The notes below the pieces were generated by a model. That model was not told the DNA's origin. It saw only the letters and a list, made by a program, of their open reading frames with translations, and made no database searches. The position numbers were made by a program, and so were the translations under genes. From contig NZ_CP020028.1 of assembly GCF_002240415.1 (NCBI RefSeq), forward strand, positions 1,761,501 to 1,825,500: DNA of 64,000 nucleotides, given 5' to 3'. Position 1 is the stretch's first letter. Every line of letters begins with the position of its first letter. Below, in pieces: positions 7,313 to 16,651 of the stretch. The stretch comes from Paenibacillus kribbensis. Lineage in GTDB: Bacteria > Bacillota > Bacilli > Paenibacillales > Paenibacillaceae.

Positions 7313-7903
7313 ATGCTGCTGGAGCAATTATCCGCATATAGGGAATTAGGGATAGGACTTATTGTAGTCTTCGTGTTGCTTGTACTTATTATAAGAGGAC
7401 TTATACGTGGTCGCCGGAATCGAATTTTACGCGATCTGGACCCACGGCGAATTGGAATTCAGGATATCGATCGTATGGAGGACGGCTCGGAATTTGAGCT
7501 TTATTTGCAACGACTATTATCTGCCCTTGGCTATAAGGACATCTATAAAACAACCGGCAGCCGGGACTTTGGGGCGGATTTGGTTTTTACAGACCGTGAA
7601 GGCGCCAGAGTCGTAATCCAGGCCAAGCGCTATGGTGTACAACATCCGGTAGGATTGGGTGCGGTGCAGGAGATTTACACCTCCATGCGCTATTATGCGG
7701 CAGACAAGTCTGTCGTCATCACCTCCGGGCGTTATACCGATTCATGTAAAACACTTGCTGCTGTGAACGGAGTTAAATTATTGGACCGCAACGACTTGAT
7801 GGACATGATTGATTTGTTCAAAACGAAACGCCGTGAGGAAGCTATGGATTTAATAGAGAGTAAAGCAGATGTGATTGCTTCCAAATGGAGTAAAGGCAAA
7901 TAG
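7313..7903 (+). CDS. Membrane-anchored Mrr-like restriction endonuclease-fold protein
   Basis: 196 residues, ATG 7313 preceded by GGGGAAGAGG. Residues 13-31 are one transmembrane helix (LGIGLIVVFVLLVLIIRGL), then a basic stretch RGRRNR marks the cytoplasmic side. Residues about 60-165 form a Mrr-type nuclease domain: EFELYLQRLLSALGY, GADLVFTDREGARVVIQAKRY, which contains the D...QAK catalytic pattern, and a following VQEIYTSMRYYAADKSVVITSGRYT. Related proteins cleave DNA, sometimes modified DNA, but membrane-tethered versions are little studied. It stands alone with its own terminator, with no methylase beside it, so it is not an ordinary restriction-modification pair. Confidence 0.8.
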   Translation: MLLEQLSAYRELGIGLIVVFVLLVLIIRGLIRGRRNRILRDLDPRRIGIQDIDRMEDGSEFELYLQRLLSALGYKDIYKTTGSRDFGADLVFTDREGARVVIQAKRYGVQHPVGLGAVQEIYTSMRYYAADKSVVITSGRYTDSCKTLAAVNGVKLLDRNDLMDMIDLFKTKRREEAMDLIESKADVIASKWSKGK

Positions 7904-7909
7904 ATTTGA

Positions 7910-7965
7910 GGACTGATTGTTAGGCGACGTGATTCAAGCCTGGTGATCAGTCCTATTTATTTTCT
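7910..7965 (+). terminator. Terminator after the Mrr-like gene
   Basis: GGACTGAT (7910-7917) pairs with ATCAGTCC (7946-7953) and is followed by TATTTATTTTC. Confidence 0.6.
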
Positions 7966-8074
7966 CATAATAAAATAAAAGAACTGAATTTACAGAAATT
8001 ATCATGAAAAAATATGCTATTACAACCGATATAAAATTGTTGGGGATTTCCAAATTATGTTGAGGTGATATGTC

Positions 8075-9079
8075 ATGAAGAAACGAGCTGTATTATTAAC
8101 TTTTAAGTGGATTCCCATGGTCATCATTTTTGCATTACTGCTGGGAGCATGTGGACAATCGGCAGCACAAACCAAGGCACAGCCCATGAAGGTGGGAATC
8201 GTACTGTCAGACATCGGTCTGGGCGATCAATCCTACAGCGACGCAGCTTTTCGAGGCTTGATCCAGGCACGGGATGAAGGCAAAATTGTGTTTGAATACC
8301 GGGAAATTTCGGAGACCAAGACATATGATGCTGCTTTTGAGCAGCTTGCGCAAGAGAAAGCAGATTTAATCATTGGATTGGGTTATATGGTAAAGGACAG
8401 TCTGGAAGCCGTTGCTAAAAAATATCCGGACCGCAGCTTTTTAATCGTGGATGAAAAATCGGATCTACCGAATGTGGCTTCGATCACCTTTAAAGAAGAA
8501 GAGGGCAGCTTTATGGCTGGAGTCGTCGCAGGTTTGACCAGTCACACAGAGCAGGTAGGCTTTATCGGAGGCGTGGAGTCTCCCCTGTTAAAAAAGTTTG
8601 AGGCTGGATATCGCACAGGAGTTCAATCCGTCAAGCCGGATGCCAAAGTCACCGCGACGTATGCCGGAGATTTTGGAAAGCCGGAGCTAGGCACGGAGAT
8701 TGCACAGGATATGATCAATCAGAATCAGATTGATGTTATTTATGCAGCAGCAGGTCTGACGGGCGTGGGGGCACTACAGGAAGCGCAAAAGCAGCAAAAA
8801 TATGCGATCGGGGTTGACAGCGATCAGTTTTTCATTGCGGAAAAGGCGGTTGTCACCTCCATGATCAAAAATGTGGACATTGCGATATATAAAGCAGTCA
8901 CAGGCTTTGCAGATCATCAAAGAAAATTTACGGACAAGAATATGGTGTTCGGTCTTGCGGAGGATGGGATAGGATTAGCACCTATTCGTGTCGTGACACT
9001 GAATCAGGATCAGCAAAAGTTGCTGGATGATTTAAAGGAAAAAATCAAGTCCGGCGCGCTTGTGGTACCTGCCCAATAA
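8075..9079 (+). CDS. BMP-family (basic membrane protein) substrate-binding lipoprotein
   Basis: 334 residues. The N-terminus is a lipoprotein signal with lipobox LGAC and the lipidated cysteine at position 26, so the protein sits on the outer face of the membrane. The BMP/Med fold is clear: KVGIVLSDIGLGDQSYSDAAFRGL, a DLIIGLGYMVKDSLEAVAKKYPD segment, FKEEEGSFMAGVVAGL, GFIGGVESPLLKKFEAGYRTGV and the C-terminal GVDSDQFF. Family members bind purine nucleosides or related ligands for ABC transporters. No ABC permease or ATPase is nearby; 22 bases later comes a chemoreceptor gene. A sensory binding protein feeding that receptor is a reasonable inference. Ligand unknown. Confidence 0.85.
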   Translation: MKKRAVLLTFKWIPMVIIFALLLGACGQSAAQTKAQPMKVGIVLSDIGLGDQSYSDAAFRGLIQARDEGKIVFEYREISETKTYDAAFEQLAQEKADLIIGLGYMVKDSLEAVAKKYPDRSFLIVDEKSDLPNVASITFKEEEGSFMAGVVAGLTSHTEQVGFIGGVESPLLKKFEAGYRTGVQSVKPDAKVTATYAGDFGKPELGTEIAQDMINQNQIDVIYAAAGLTGVGALQEAQKQQKYAIGVDSDQFFIAEKAVVTSMIKNVDIAIYKAVTGFADHQRKFTDKNMVFGLAEDGIGLAPIRVVTLNQDQQKLLDDLKEKIKSGALVVPAQ

Positions 9080-9101
9080 ATTTTTGCAAAACGGAGGATG
9101 A

Positions 9102-10772
9102 ATGTTGATGAAACTGCAAGGTAAACTGGTGCTGAACGCGATGGTTTCCCTGATCGCTTGCCTGGCTTTAGTAGCGTATATTATTTTCGAATTACTACGT
9201 ATTAACTCGCAAAGCAGCAATCTTGTACCTGCTATGCTAAATGTACAGCAGCTCAATGCTTATTTGATTCAGTCGGGGCAGGCGTTGCAAAATTATTCTT
9301 CTTCCATGACGGAGAGCAACAAAGCCGACGTTTTGAAGCAGCTGACTCAGTCTGAAAAAACGATTACGCTGCTATCGCAGGGCATGATGCAGACCGAAGC
9401 GCAGCAAAAACGTCTGAGTTCGGTTAAAATCAAATTCAGCAAGTTTAAGACAGCAACGGAAAAAGCAATGAGCACTCAAAACAGCCCGGAGTCCAAGCGG
9501 GAGGCCATGCGCGTACAAGGGATTCAAAACGATGTATTTATGCTGGACTTGCTGACTAAGGCACGATATGACGAATACACAGAGGACTTGACCAAGAGCA
9601 TTCGTTTTACCTGGCAATTGGCCTTGGCAGGTGCTGTTTTTCTTATGGTGGCGGTCGGGTTATATAATACATATACCTCCAGGCAGCTTGCCCTCAGAAC
9701 CCGCAGGTTAACGGATGCCGCGAAGCAAATTGCCGAGGGGAATCTGACCGTGCAGCTCGCCCAAACGAAAGGACGCGATGAGCTGGATGAGCTCAACGAG
9801 TCGTTCCGGGTCATGATTGGCAACTTGCGTACCATTGTTCTTTCTATTGATCAGGCGGGTAATCGTGTCGATCTGATGGCTCGGGATATTGACCAGTATA
9901 ATGAAGCCATGAAGGAAATTGTGACACAAGTCAGCACATCAACAGAGGAACTGGCGATAGGCAGCCAGAAAATTGCCGAGGATCTGTCGACGACGGTTGG
10001 TGTGGTGGACGAGATGCAGCAGAAGTTTGAGGCCAATCTGCTGGAAACGACGCAGTCGACCGCGTATAGTGAGGATGCTTTGCATGCCGTTGAGCAGGGT
10101 ACGCAGGTCATGAGCGAGCAACTGCGCATCGTTGCGGAAAATCGCTCAGCGATGGCCGAAGTGGAACAGACAGTCAAGGAGCTGGAGGCCAATGCAGCCG
10201 AGATTACAACCATGACCGGCTACGTATCTGAAATTGCCAGCCAGACATCGCTGCTGTCCTTGAATGCTTCCATTGAGGCTGCGCGTGCAGGTGAAGCGGG
10301 AAGAGGCTTTGCCGTCGTAGCCAATGAAGTGAAAAAACTGGCAAACCAATCAGAGTCCGCTGTCAAGCAAATTTATACCGCTGTTGAGCGTATTATGCAG
10401 GCCATGGATAAAGTGAAGACTTCTGTGGCGCAAAGTCAGGATCTGTTCCGTGAGCAGGAGAAGGCTACCTCCTCCACCGGCGAATCGTTCGCAGAGATTA
10501 GTGACAAAGTGCAGCAAATTGCTGGCCAGGTCAGCAAGCTATCGACAGATATGAATGTATCGCGGGAACTAAGCGTACAGGTGCAGCAAGCTATCGAAAA
10601 TATGAGTGCTATCACTCAGCAGTCTGCCGCAGGCAGCGAAGAAATTACGGCATCCACGGTGGAACAGAAGCGTTCCTTTGAGGAATCGGCTGAGAAGGTG
10701 AAAGAGCTTCGTCAGATTCGCGAGGAGATGCAGCGCGAGCTGGATCGTTTCCAGGTGGAGAAAACGAGCTAA
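9102..10772 (+). CDS. Methyl-accepting chemotaxis protein
   Basis: 556 residues from ATG 9102; ATG 9108 is equally possible because GGAGG at 9093-9097 sits 4 or 10 bases away. Layout: transmembrane helix at about 9-29, an extracellular four-helix-bundle-like sensor domain of about 135 residues, a second transmembrane helix at about 168-190, HAMP at 191-245, then the long coiled-coil signalling domain. The kinase-contact tip reads [20 protein letters not shown] then [15 protein letters not shown]. It would control CheA and hence swimming direction. It probably shares a transcript with the upstream BMP lipoprotein, suggesting that the lipoprotein supplies its ligand. A strong terminator follows. 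Confidence 0.92.
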   Translation: MLMKLQGKLVLNAMVSLIACLALVAYIIFELLRINSQSSNLVPAMLNVQQLNAYLIQSGQALQNYSSSMTESNKADVLKQLTQSEKTITLLSQGMMQTEAQQKRLSSVKIKFSKFKTATEKAMSTQNSPESKREAMRVQGIQNDVFMLDLLTKARYDEYTEDLTKSIRFTWQLALAGAVFLMVAVGLYNTYTSRQLALRTRRLTDAAKQIAEGNLTVQLAQTKGRDELDELNESFRVMIGNLRTIVLSIDQAGNRVDLMARDIDQYNEAMKEIVTQVSTSTEELAIGSQKIAEDLSTTVGVVDEMQQKFEANLLETTQSTAYSEDALHAVEQGTQVMSEQLRIVAENRSAMAEVEQTVKELEANAAEITTMTGYVSEIASQTSLLSLNASIEAARAGEAGRGFAVVANEVKKLANQSESAVKQIYTAVERIMQAMDKVKTSVAQSQDLFREQEKATSSTGESFAEISDKVQQIAGQVSKLSTDMNVSRELSVQVQQAIENMSAITQQSAAGSEEITASTVEQKRSFEESAEKVKELRQIREEMQRELDRFQVEKTS

Positions 10773-10790
10773 ACAGCACGAAATGATCTA

Positions 10791-10831
10791 GAAGAAGTCT
10801 TACCCTTGCCAAGGGAGGCTTCTTCTTTTTG
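10791..10831 (+). terminator. Terminator of BMP/chemoreceptor operon
   Basis: GAAGAAG (10791-10797) pairs with CTTCTTC (10819-10825), with an inner CCCTTG/CAAGGG stem, followed by TTTTTG. Confidence 0.85.
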
Positions 10832-10949
10832 ATTTTAAGGACGTAACTTCTCTGAAGTTTCGTTATATATAGGCAGGGATTTCCCTATCTGGTGTCAAAT
10901 AGATTTAGGAAGAGTATTTTATTACTTTTACAGCCTGAGCAAGAGAAAG

Positions 10950-13391
10950 ATGGAGAAGGAAGTCCGGAAGGATGAAGTTACGGGAATGTTGCGACTTAAG
11001 CTTCGGCTAATGCTGAAAAATAAACAGACAAGACTGATTCTGCTGCTTACTCTATGTGTTTCGTTCGTTATTAGCGGGATTGGCCTGCTATCCTATTCGA
11101 GGTATCGTGAAGGTTTGGATACCGAACTGAACACTCCTAATATAGAGCTGCTGCAAATTAATCTGGATGTGACCAATCGTGCTTTTCGCGAGTCAGATAA
11201 CATGGCACTTGATGCGGCTTATCACCCTGATGTGGAGGCATTTGCTCGTATCCAAGCAGATGGAAATTCGCTATCCAATAGCGCTTCCATCATAAAACGA
11301 CTCCAGAAATATTTGAAAGCCCTTTCTTCACATGAAGAGATTGATTCGGTTGAAGTGATCTCATTGGAGAATCATGCGCTTGTATCCAGCAATTACGGCT
11401 TCTTGCCTGATTGGAAACAGGCACCGGATACCACGTGGGTTCCCTGGATTCAGGACATCCACAGGAAGCCGCTACTGATCAAGCGGAGGTGGTATGGCAC
11501 AGACCCCCAGTATGGGACGGTAGAGCTGCTTTCACTGGCGAGACCCATAGTAGAGGAGGGGAAGGTTATCGGTGCGGTGCTGATCAATCTGGATTACGAC
11601 CGTTTTTTCTCCAAACTGTATATCCATTTATCCAACTCGCAATACGTGTATGATCTGGAAGGCGAACTGATCTATCCCAAGCTGAGATCGTCCGTACCCT
11701 TAAATGAGATGAACCGGGTTTTGCAAGAGCTGGATGTGAGTCCCTATGCTTATGTAGAGATAGGGGATATGGAATATATGGCAAACCAGACCTTTTCGGA
11801 TGTAACGGGCTGGCGTCTAGTATCGCTCGTTCCTATGGACAAGCTCCTGAAAAATGTAAAGCTGGCGCGCAATATGATGCTGTGGCTGGCCTTTATCTCT
11901 ATACTGGCTGGATGCTCAGCCGTCTACTATTACAATTATGCGGCTTTTCGCCCCATGAAAAAAATTAATAGCCTGTTGAATTCGGGCAATAGGGGAACGC
12001 GCCAAGGAGGGCTGTACGACCTGGAGCCTGTGATTAGCAAGCTGGTTGGAGAGTTCCACCGCAAATCACTGGTGGTTGAGCGAAGCCTGCCTGAGCTGCG
12101 TTCCAAATATATTGAAGATGTCATCCAGCGTAGAATGGGCATACAGGAAATGCGGATGAAATGGGAGCAGTATTTTTCCGATTGGGAAGGCAATTCCTTG
12201 GTTGTCATGGTCGTATCGATCGACCGATATTCCACGTGGGCCGCAAGCTTTCCAGAAGAGGATGCCATGCTGCTTAAGTATGCGCTGAACAATATTTTGC
12301 TGGAGACGCTGGAGCCTTGCTGGAAAGCGGTAAGTGCGCCGGATGAGGAGAGTGGCTTTGTTGTGCTGCTACAGTTCGGCGAGCGAGCATACGAAGCTGG
12401 TACGGAGGCTGCTGTCCAAGAGGGCGTTGTGCTTTACAAAAGTGTAGACAGGCTGATCCAGGTTGTCGGTGAGCATCTTCCTTTGACGATTTCTATTGGA
12501 GTTGGTCATGTAGTCAAAGATATTCAAGAGGCGCGGGAGTCCTATGTAAAAGGAAAAGAGGCCCTTAACCTGCGCTTGTATGAAGGGTATGGACGCTCAC
12601 ATACAAACATGGACTGCGACGTATATGTGGAAAAGGATGGCTCAGCGGATGTGCTGCTACAGGAGCAGACTCGGGATTCAACGCTGCTGGACAATCGGCG
12701 TATTGACATGATTCATACTCTGGGGTCACAGGAACCGGGTGCAAGTGCCAAGCTGATCGGCCAATGGGTTGAAGAGCTTCGTCTTCACAGGACAGCTCCA
12801 GCCCAAGTTTACCTTTTTGTTCATGAATTGCTGGAAGATTTGCTAGAATGGTGTGCCACCCAAAGTGTGACACCGCCGGATAAGCTTGCTGATTACCATT
12901 GGAATCAGATTCTGACGCAGGATCTGCAAGATATTGAGGCATTGCTGGTCGTCATTCTGTCGGATATGGAAGAAAAATGGAATGAACGCAGACGATCCAA
13001 GGATTTTGTGCGTGTGCAAGAGATGATGGATTATATGGAGCATCATCTGCATTTAAACATAGGGCTGCAGGAGATTGCGGATCAGGTTCACATGAGTGTA
13101 TCCTCGGTCAGCAGCATGTTCAAGGAAGAGACGGGGAGTACCGTTTACGACTATTTGACTGGATTACGCATGAAAAAAGCATGTGCTTTACTGTGCGAAA
13201 CCCATTTGAAAATTAGTGAAATTGCAGACCAGGTCGGATACCGGAATGAGAACAGCTTTATTCGTGTATTCCGCAAGCATAAACAGGTGACTCCAGGGAA
13301 ATTCCGGGAAATCAGCAAATGTTCTAATGAATATGCAGATCGACCAAAAGATCGATATGCTGGCGTTTTAGAAGATAAATACGAAGATTAA
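10950..13391 (+). CDS. Membrane-bound AraC-family sensor-regulator
   Basis: 813 residues; the start is uncertain (ATG 10950 after AGAGAAAG, or ATG 10986). Transmembrane helices lie at about 29-50 and 310-332 and enclose an extracellular Cache-like sensing region. The C-terminal 100 residues carry two helix-turn-helix motifs of the AraC type: IGLQEIADQVHMSVSSVSSMFKEETGSTVYDYLTGLRMKKA and ISEIADQVGYRNENSFIRVFRKHKQVTPGKFREI. Such one-protein sensors are common in Paenibacillus next to carbohydrate uptake genes. Here the next genes are a TctC-type binding protein and KdgT, so a role in controlling uptake of sugar acids is inferred. A similar regulator is at 59666-61927. Confidence 0.88.
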   Translation: MEKEVRKDEVTGMLRLKLRLMLKNKQTRLILLLTLCVSFVISGIGLLSYSRYREGLDTELNTPNIELLQINLDVTNRAFRESDNMALDAAYHPDVEAFARIQADGNSLSNSASIIKRLQKYLKALSSHEEIDSVEVISLENHALVSSNYGFLPDWKQAPDTTWVPWIQDIHRKPLLIKRRWYGTDPQYGTVELLSLARPIVEEGKVIGAVLINLDYDRFFSKLYIHLSNSQYVYDLEGELIYPKLRSSVPLNEMNRVLQELDVSPYAYVEIGDMEYMANQTFSDVTGWRLVSLVPMDKLLKNVKLARNMMLWLAFISILAGCSAVYYYNYAAFRPMKKINSLLNSGNRGTRQGGLYDLEPVISKLVGEFHRKSLVVERSLPELRSKYIEDVIQRRMGIQEMRMKWEQYFSDWEGNSLVVMVVSIDRYSTWAASFPEEDAMLLKYALNNILLETLEPCWKAVSAPDEESGFVVLLQFGERAYEAGTEAAVQEGVVLYKSVDRLIQVVGEHLPLTISIGVGHVVKDIQEARESYVKGKEALNLRLYEGYGRSHTNMDCDVYVEKDGSADVLLQEQTRDSTLLDNRRIDMIHTLGSQEPGASAKLIGQWVEELRLHRTAPAQVYLFVHELLEDLLEWCATQSVTPPDKLADYHWNQILTQDLQDIEALLVVILSDMEEKWNERRRSKDFVRVQEMMDYMEHHLHLNIGLQEIADQVHMSVSSVSSMFKEETGSTVYDYLTGLRMKKACALLCETHLKISEIADQVGYRNENSFIRVFRKHKQVTPGKFREISKCSNEYADRPKDRYAGVLEDKYED

Positions 13392-13520
13392 GCGATAGCT
13401 GTGGCCCTCCACGGTGCGGTACATTAGCTTCATGTAAGCACAAAACATGGCCGAATACGTTGGGGGGTGAAAACGGGTGCATGTTGGACCCGGTTTATTT
13501 TTTGGAGAAGAGGGCGCGTA

Positions 13521-14528
13521 ATGAAGAAAAAGCCATGGCAAAAATATGTGCTGGTTGCGGCAGGAGTAGCTATGCTTTCTGCCTTGAGTATCAGTGAATA
13601 TGTGGATCACCGCACCCTGCGGGATCACAGCAATACATTTCCTATGAAGCCAATTACGCTTGTCGTTCCTTATGCGGCAGGGGGTGGTACAGATATTACC
13701 GCCAGAGCGCTCGCAAAGGCCGCCGCAAAGCATCTCGGTCAGCCAATCACCGTCGTTAACCGGACGGGGGGCGGCGGTTCCGTTGGGCTGATGGAGGGGG
13801 CTGAGGCGCAGGCGGATGGCTACACCGTAACGTATCTGGTTGCGGAGCTGACTACGTTACCCCATTTGGGACTGCTGCCGCTCACCTATGAGCGCTTTAA
13901 GCCGCTGCTTCAAACCAATATGGACCCTTCTGCCATTACGGTCAGGGCGGATGCGCCGTGGAAGACAGCGGAGGCATTTCTGGAGGATGCCAGTGCCCAT
14001 CCCGGCAAGCTGAAAATGGGCAATGCAGGTACGGGCAGCATCTGGCACCTCGCTGCCGCGATGCTGGAGCAGAAAAGCGGTGTTCGCTTCACTCATATCC
14101 CTTATGAGGGGGCGGGGCCAGCCGTTTCCGCTTTGATGAGCGGATTCGTGGATGCTGTACCCGTTAGCCCCGCAGAAGTGAAAACATATGTGGACCAAGG
14201 AAAGCTTCGCATACTGGCGATCCAGGCAGACACGATTTCGGAAGCGTTTCCAAGTGTGCCGACACTCCAGCAGGCCACCGGGCTGCGTGTGCATTTTATT
14301 GGCACCTGGAGAGGGCTGGCTGTACCAAAGGACACACCGGATGACATTGCCGGGATGCTGGCAGACGCACTGATCAAGGGGACAGAGGACGAGGAATTCA
14401 GGGAGGAAATGCGCAAGCATGGGCTAGGATTGCGTGTCAAGGATGCAGAGGCATTTGCACGGCAGCTGAAGGAGAGCCATGATACCTTCGCAAGACTGAT
14501 TCCTGATCTCGGCCTGAGCCGCAAGTAA
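13521..14528 (+). CDS. TctC/Bug-type tripartite tricarboxylate transporter substrate-binding protein
   Basis: 335 residues from ATG 13521, chosen because a purine-rich GGAGAAGAGGG lies upstream and a hydrophobic export signal (residues 8-22) follows directly; starting at 13467 would add a Trp-rich stretch. The Bug fold is clear: PITLVVPYAAGGGTDITARALA near residue 45, NRTGGGGSVGL, GNAGTGSIWHLAAAMLE, and HIPYEGAGPAVSALMSGFVDA. In the family this protein captures carboxylates for TctAB. No tctA or tctB is visible; the next gene, 48 bases on, is the permease KdgT. It has no lipobox cysteine, so the signal peptide may act as a membrane anchor. Ligand unknown, possibly a sugar acid given the neighbour. 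Confidence 0.85.
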   Translation: MKKKPWQKYVLVAAGVAMLSALSISEYVDHRTLRDHSNTFPMKPITLVVPYAAGGGTDITARALAKAAAKHLGQPITVVNRTGGGGSVGLMEGAEAQADGYTVTYLVAELTTLPHLGLLPLTYERFKPLLQTNMDPSAITVRADAPWKTAEAFLEDASAHPGKLKMGNAGTGSIWHLAAAMLEQKSGVRFTHIPYEGAGPAVSALMSGFVDAVPVSPAEVKTYVDQGKLRILAIQADTISEAFPSVPTLQQATGLRVHFIGTWRGLAVPKDTPDDIAGMLADALIKGTEDEEFREEMRKHGLGLRVKDAEAFARQLKESHDTFARLIPDLGLSRK

Positions 14529-14576
14529 ACCGGCCTTGTTTTTGCATTGGCAAAAACGAAAGGGTTGAACGAAGTT

Positions 14577-15578
14577 ATGAAAATTAAACAAAGCATTGAT
14601 AAAATTCCAGGGGGCATTATGCTGGTGCCGCTGTTTATTGGCGCACTGCTTCATACGTTTACGCCATGGGCAGGAGACTATTTTGGATCTTTTACCAAGG
14701 GGCTAATGACGGGTACGGTACCCATTTTGGCAGTGTGGTTTTTTTGTATGGGTGCTTCCATTGATGTTCGGGCGACGGGTACCGTATTGCGTAAATCAGG
14801 TACGCTTGTATTGACTAAAATCGCAGTCGCCTGGGTAGTGGCGATCATTGCCTCCAGACTGCTGCCTGTTGATGGTGTGGAAAGCGGGCTGTTTGCAGGT
14901 TTGTCCGTGCTGGCGCTGATTTCCGCCATGGATATGACGAACGGCGGGCTGTACGCCTCTATTATGCAGCAATATGGCTCCAAGGAAGAGGCAGGAGCAT
15001 TCGTGCTGATGTCCCTGGAATCAGGTCCATTGGTGACAATGCTGATTTTGGGCAGTACCGGCTTGGCCGTTTTTGAGCCGCAGACATTTGTGGGCGCGGT
15101 CTTACCATTTCTGGTCGGATTTGCATTAGGCAATCTGGACCACGATTTCCGTAAATACTTTGGTAACGCAACGCAAGCCTTGATTCCATTTTTCGGCTTT
15201 GCACTTGGTTGTTCCATTGACCTGAGTGTCATTGTCCAGACGGGCGTGCTTGGTATTTTGTTAGGCATCTTTGTCATTATCATTACGGGTATCCCACTGA
15301 TGCTGGCGGATAAATATATCGGCGGCGGCAATGGCACAGCAGGGATTGCAGCCTCCAGTACGGCAGGTGCAGCAGTAGCGAATCCGGTTATTGTCGCGAA
15401 TATCAAGCCTGAGTTTTTGCCTGTAGCGCAGTCAGCAACGGCATTAGTTGCCGCTTCGGTCATTGTGACCTCCATTTTGGTGCCTATTCTGACGGCATAC
15501 TGGGCCAACTATATGAAACGTAAAGGAGAGTCCAAAGGTGCAGGACCTGTAAATCCAGGCGCGAATGTACCCAAATAA
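14577..15578 (+). CDS. kdgT: 2-keto-3-deoxygluconate permease
   Basis: 333 residues from ATG 14577 ([16 protein letters not shown]), matching Escherichia coli KdgT along its whole length, including [23 protein letters not shown], a highly conserved [19 protein letters not shown] and [22 protein letters not shown]. About ten hydrophobic segments are present. It is a proton symporter importing 2-keto-3-deoxygluconate, the end product of pectin and uronate breakdown, through the cytoplasmic membrane. The start is followed closely from tctC, suggesting one transcript. No kdgK or kdgA is in the window. It fits the pectate lyases and uronate-dehydrogenase-like enzyme elsewhere in the window. Confidence 0.92.
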   Translation: MKIKQSIDKIPGGIMLVPLFIGALLHTFTPWAGDYFGSFTKGLMTGTVPILAVWFFCMGASIDVRATGTVLRKSGTLVLTKIAVAWVVAIIASRLLPVDGVESGLFAGLSVLALISAMDMTNGGLYASIMQQYGSKEEAGAFVLMSLESGPLVTMLILGSTGLAVFEPQTFVGAVLPFLVGFALGNLDHDFRKYFGNATQALIPFFGFALGCSIDLSVIVQTGVLGILLGIFVIIITGIPLMLADKYIGGGNGTAGIAASSTAGAAVANPVIVANIKPEFLPVAQSATALVAASVIVTSILVPILTAYWANYMKRKGESKGAGPVNPGANVPK

Positions 15579-15690
15579 AGTTCGAAATATGGTAGCGCTT
15601 CTTATGGCTCATTCCATTACCCGGGAAATGCTTAACAAAACTTGTCCTAAAACGCTTCTGCAAGCATACATATGTAAGCAGAGGAGCGTG

Positions 15691-16044
15691 ATGGATTTGG
15701 AAAGCAAGGTGCGTCGCTACTATCAGCTAAAGCAGCAGCAAAAAGAAATCGAAGGCGAGCTGAATGATCTGCGTCATGATATTACGAATCATTGCGACCA
15801 GCAGGGAGTGGCAGAATGGGAAATTGGCAGCTACCGCGTCAAGGTTGTGCAGCAGCACCGCAAGGAATATGATCACACCATGCTGTATAATTTACTGCCA
15901 GACCCGCAGCTATGGCGCTTGTTTTCCAAGCCGGATACCGCAAAGATTGCCAGCTTGCTTAAGCTGAAGGTCATTGCGGAGGAGCAAATCAGGGATGCCG
16001 TTTCGCTTAAAACGGTGACGCTGTTGCAGGTGGATAAAAAATAA
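15691..16044 (+). CDS. Conserved hypothetical protein
   Basis: 117 residues from ATG 15691, chosen because GAGGAG at 15681-15686 is ideally placed. Upstream in-frame sequence looks noncoding. The N-terminal half is a likely coiled coil (LESKVRRYYQLKQQQKEIEGELNDLRHDI), the middle AEWEIGSYRVKVVQQHRKEYD looks like beta strands, and the C-terminal half is helical. It has no signal peptide or membrane helix. I recognise no family. It lies between kdgT and the formate dehydrogenase genes and shares a bidirectional terminator with them. Confidence 0.65.
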   Translation: MDLESKVRRYYQLKQQQKEIEGELNDLRHDITNHCDQQGVAEWEIGSYRVKVVQQHRKEYDHTMLYNLLPDPQLWRLFSKPDTAKIASLLKLKVIAEEQIRDAVSLKTVTLLQVDKK

Positions 16045-16097
16045 AAGAGCTGTCCCAAAAGCCATGAAATGGCTGCTTGGGACAACTCTTGTTTTTG
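16045..16097. terminator. Bidirectional terminator
   Basis: Long stem: GAGC.TGTCCCAA and AGCCAT pair with ATGGCT and TTGGGACA.CTC, followed by TGTTTTTG on the plus strand. It lies between two converging genes. Confidence 0.8.
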
Positions 16098-16155
16098 TAG
16101 CAGGATCGACCTGGAAGCTTGGTGTGGAGGCTCCGCGAACGGACCATTGTATTAG

Positions 16156-16638
16156 CTATTTATTGGACAACCCTTTTCCCATTCCTTTGAGAAAATGAAT
16201 GCCAAAGCCCATGGCCCGGTTTACATCCGGATCATTCATCGCCTTCATGAGATCGCGCAGCCGAGTTTTTTTGTTCTGCTGTAGATGCTCTTCAGCCTCG
16301 CTCAGGCCTGAAGTCACGCTGCTGGTCAGCTTGTTCATCAGCTCGGGGTCTACCTCGGACAGCATTCCGGCTGCCCCCATCAGATTGTTGATGATATTTG
16401 TTACAGGTTTGCGTGTCGCTTGTCCCACAGCAATTTTGGCGATGCTTTCTTTGGCTTTCAGCATAGACTGTGCTGCTTCGAGAAGACCGCTGTCGTGCAG
16501 CTCACGTACAATTTCGAGCGTTTTCTGCAATGCGGGCCCGTTATCTGCCAAATCAGCAGTAAGCTGATCCAGCGATTGTTGTTGTCGTTCTTCTTCTGTC
16601 AAAACACGTTTTCTCACAATTGAAATAGGCTTGGCCAT
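16156..16638 (-). CDS. DUF1641 protein, formate dehydrogenase partner (YrhD-like)
   Basis: 160 residues, the usual length of the B. subtilis YrhD type. The DUF1641 core is visible in ALQKTLEIVRELHDSGLLEAAQSML and in the C-terminal DLMKAMNDPDVNRAMGFGIHFLKGMGKGL. It starts 13 bases after the fdhF stop on the same strand, so the two are co-transcribed as in the B. subtilis yrhE-yrhD pair. The protein is probably a small accessory or membrane-coupling subunit of the formate dehydrogenase; its biochemical role is not known from the sequence. Confidence 0.85.
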   Translation of the reverse strand: MAKPISIVRKRVLTEEERQQQSLDQLTADLADNGPALQKTLEIVRELHDSGLLEAAQSMLKAKESIAKIAVGQATRKPVTNIINNLMGAAGMLSEVDPELMNKLTSSVTSGLSEAEEHLQQNKKTRLRDLMKAMNDPDVNRAMGFGIHFLKGMGKGLSNK

Positions 16639-16651
16639 GGGGCCGACCTCC

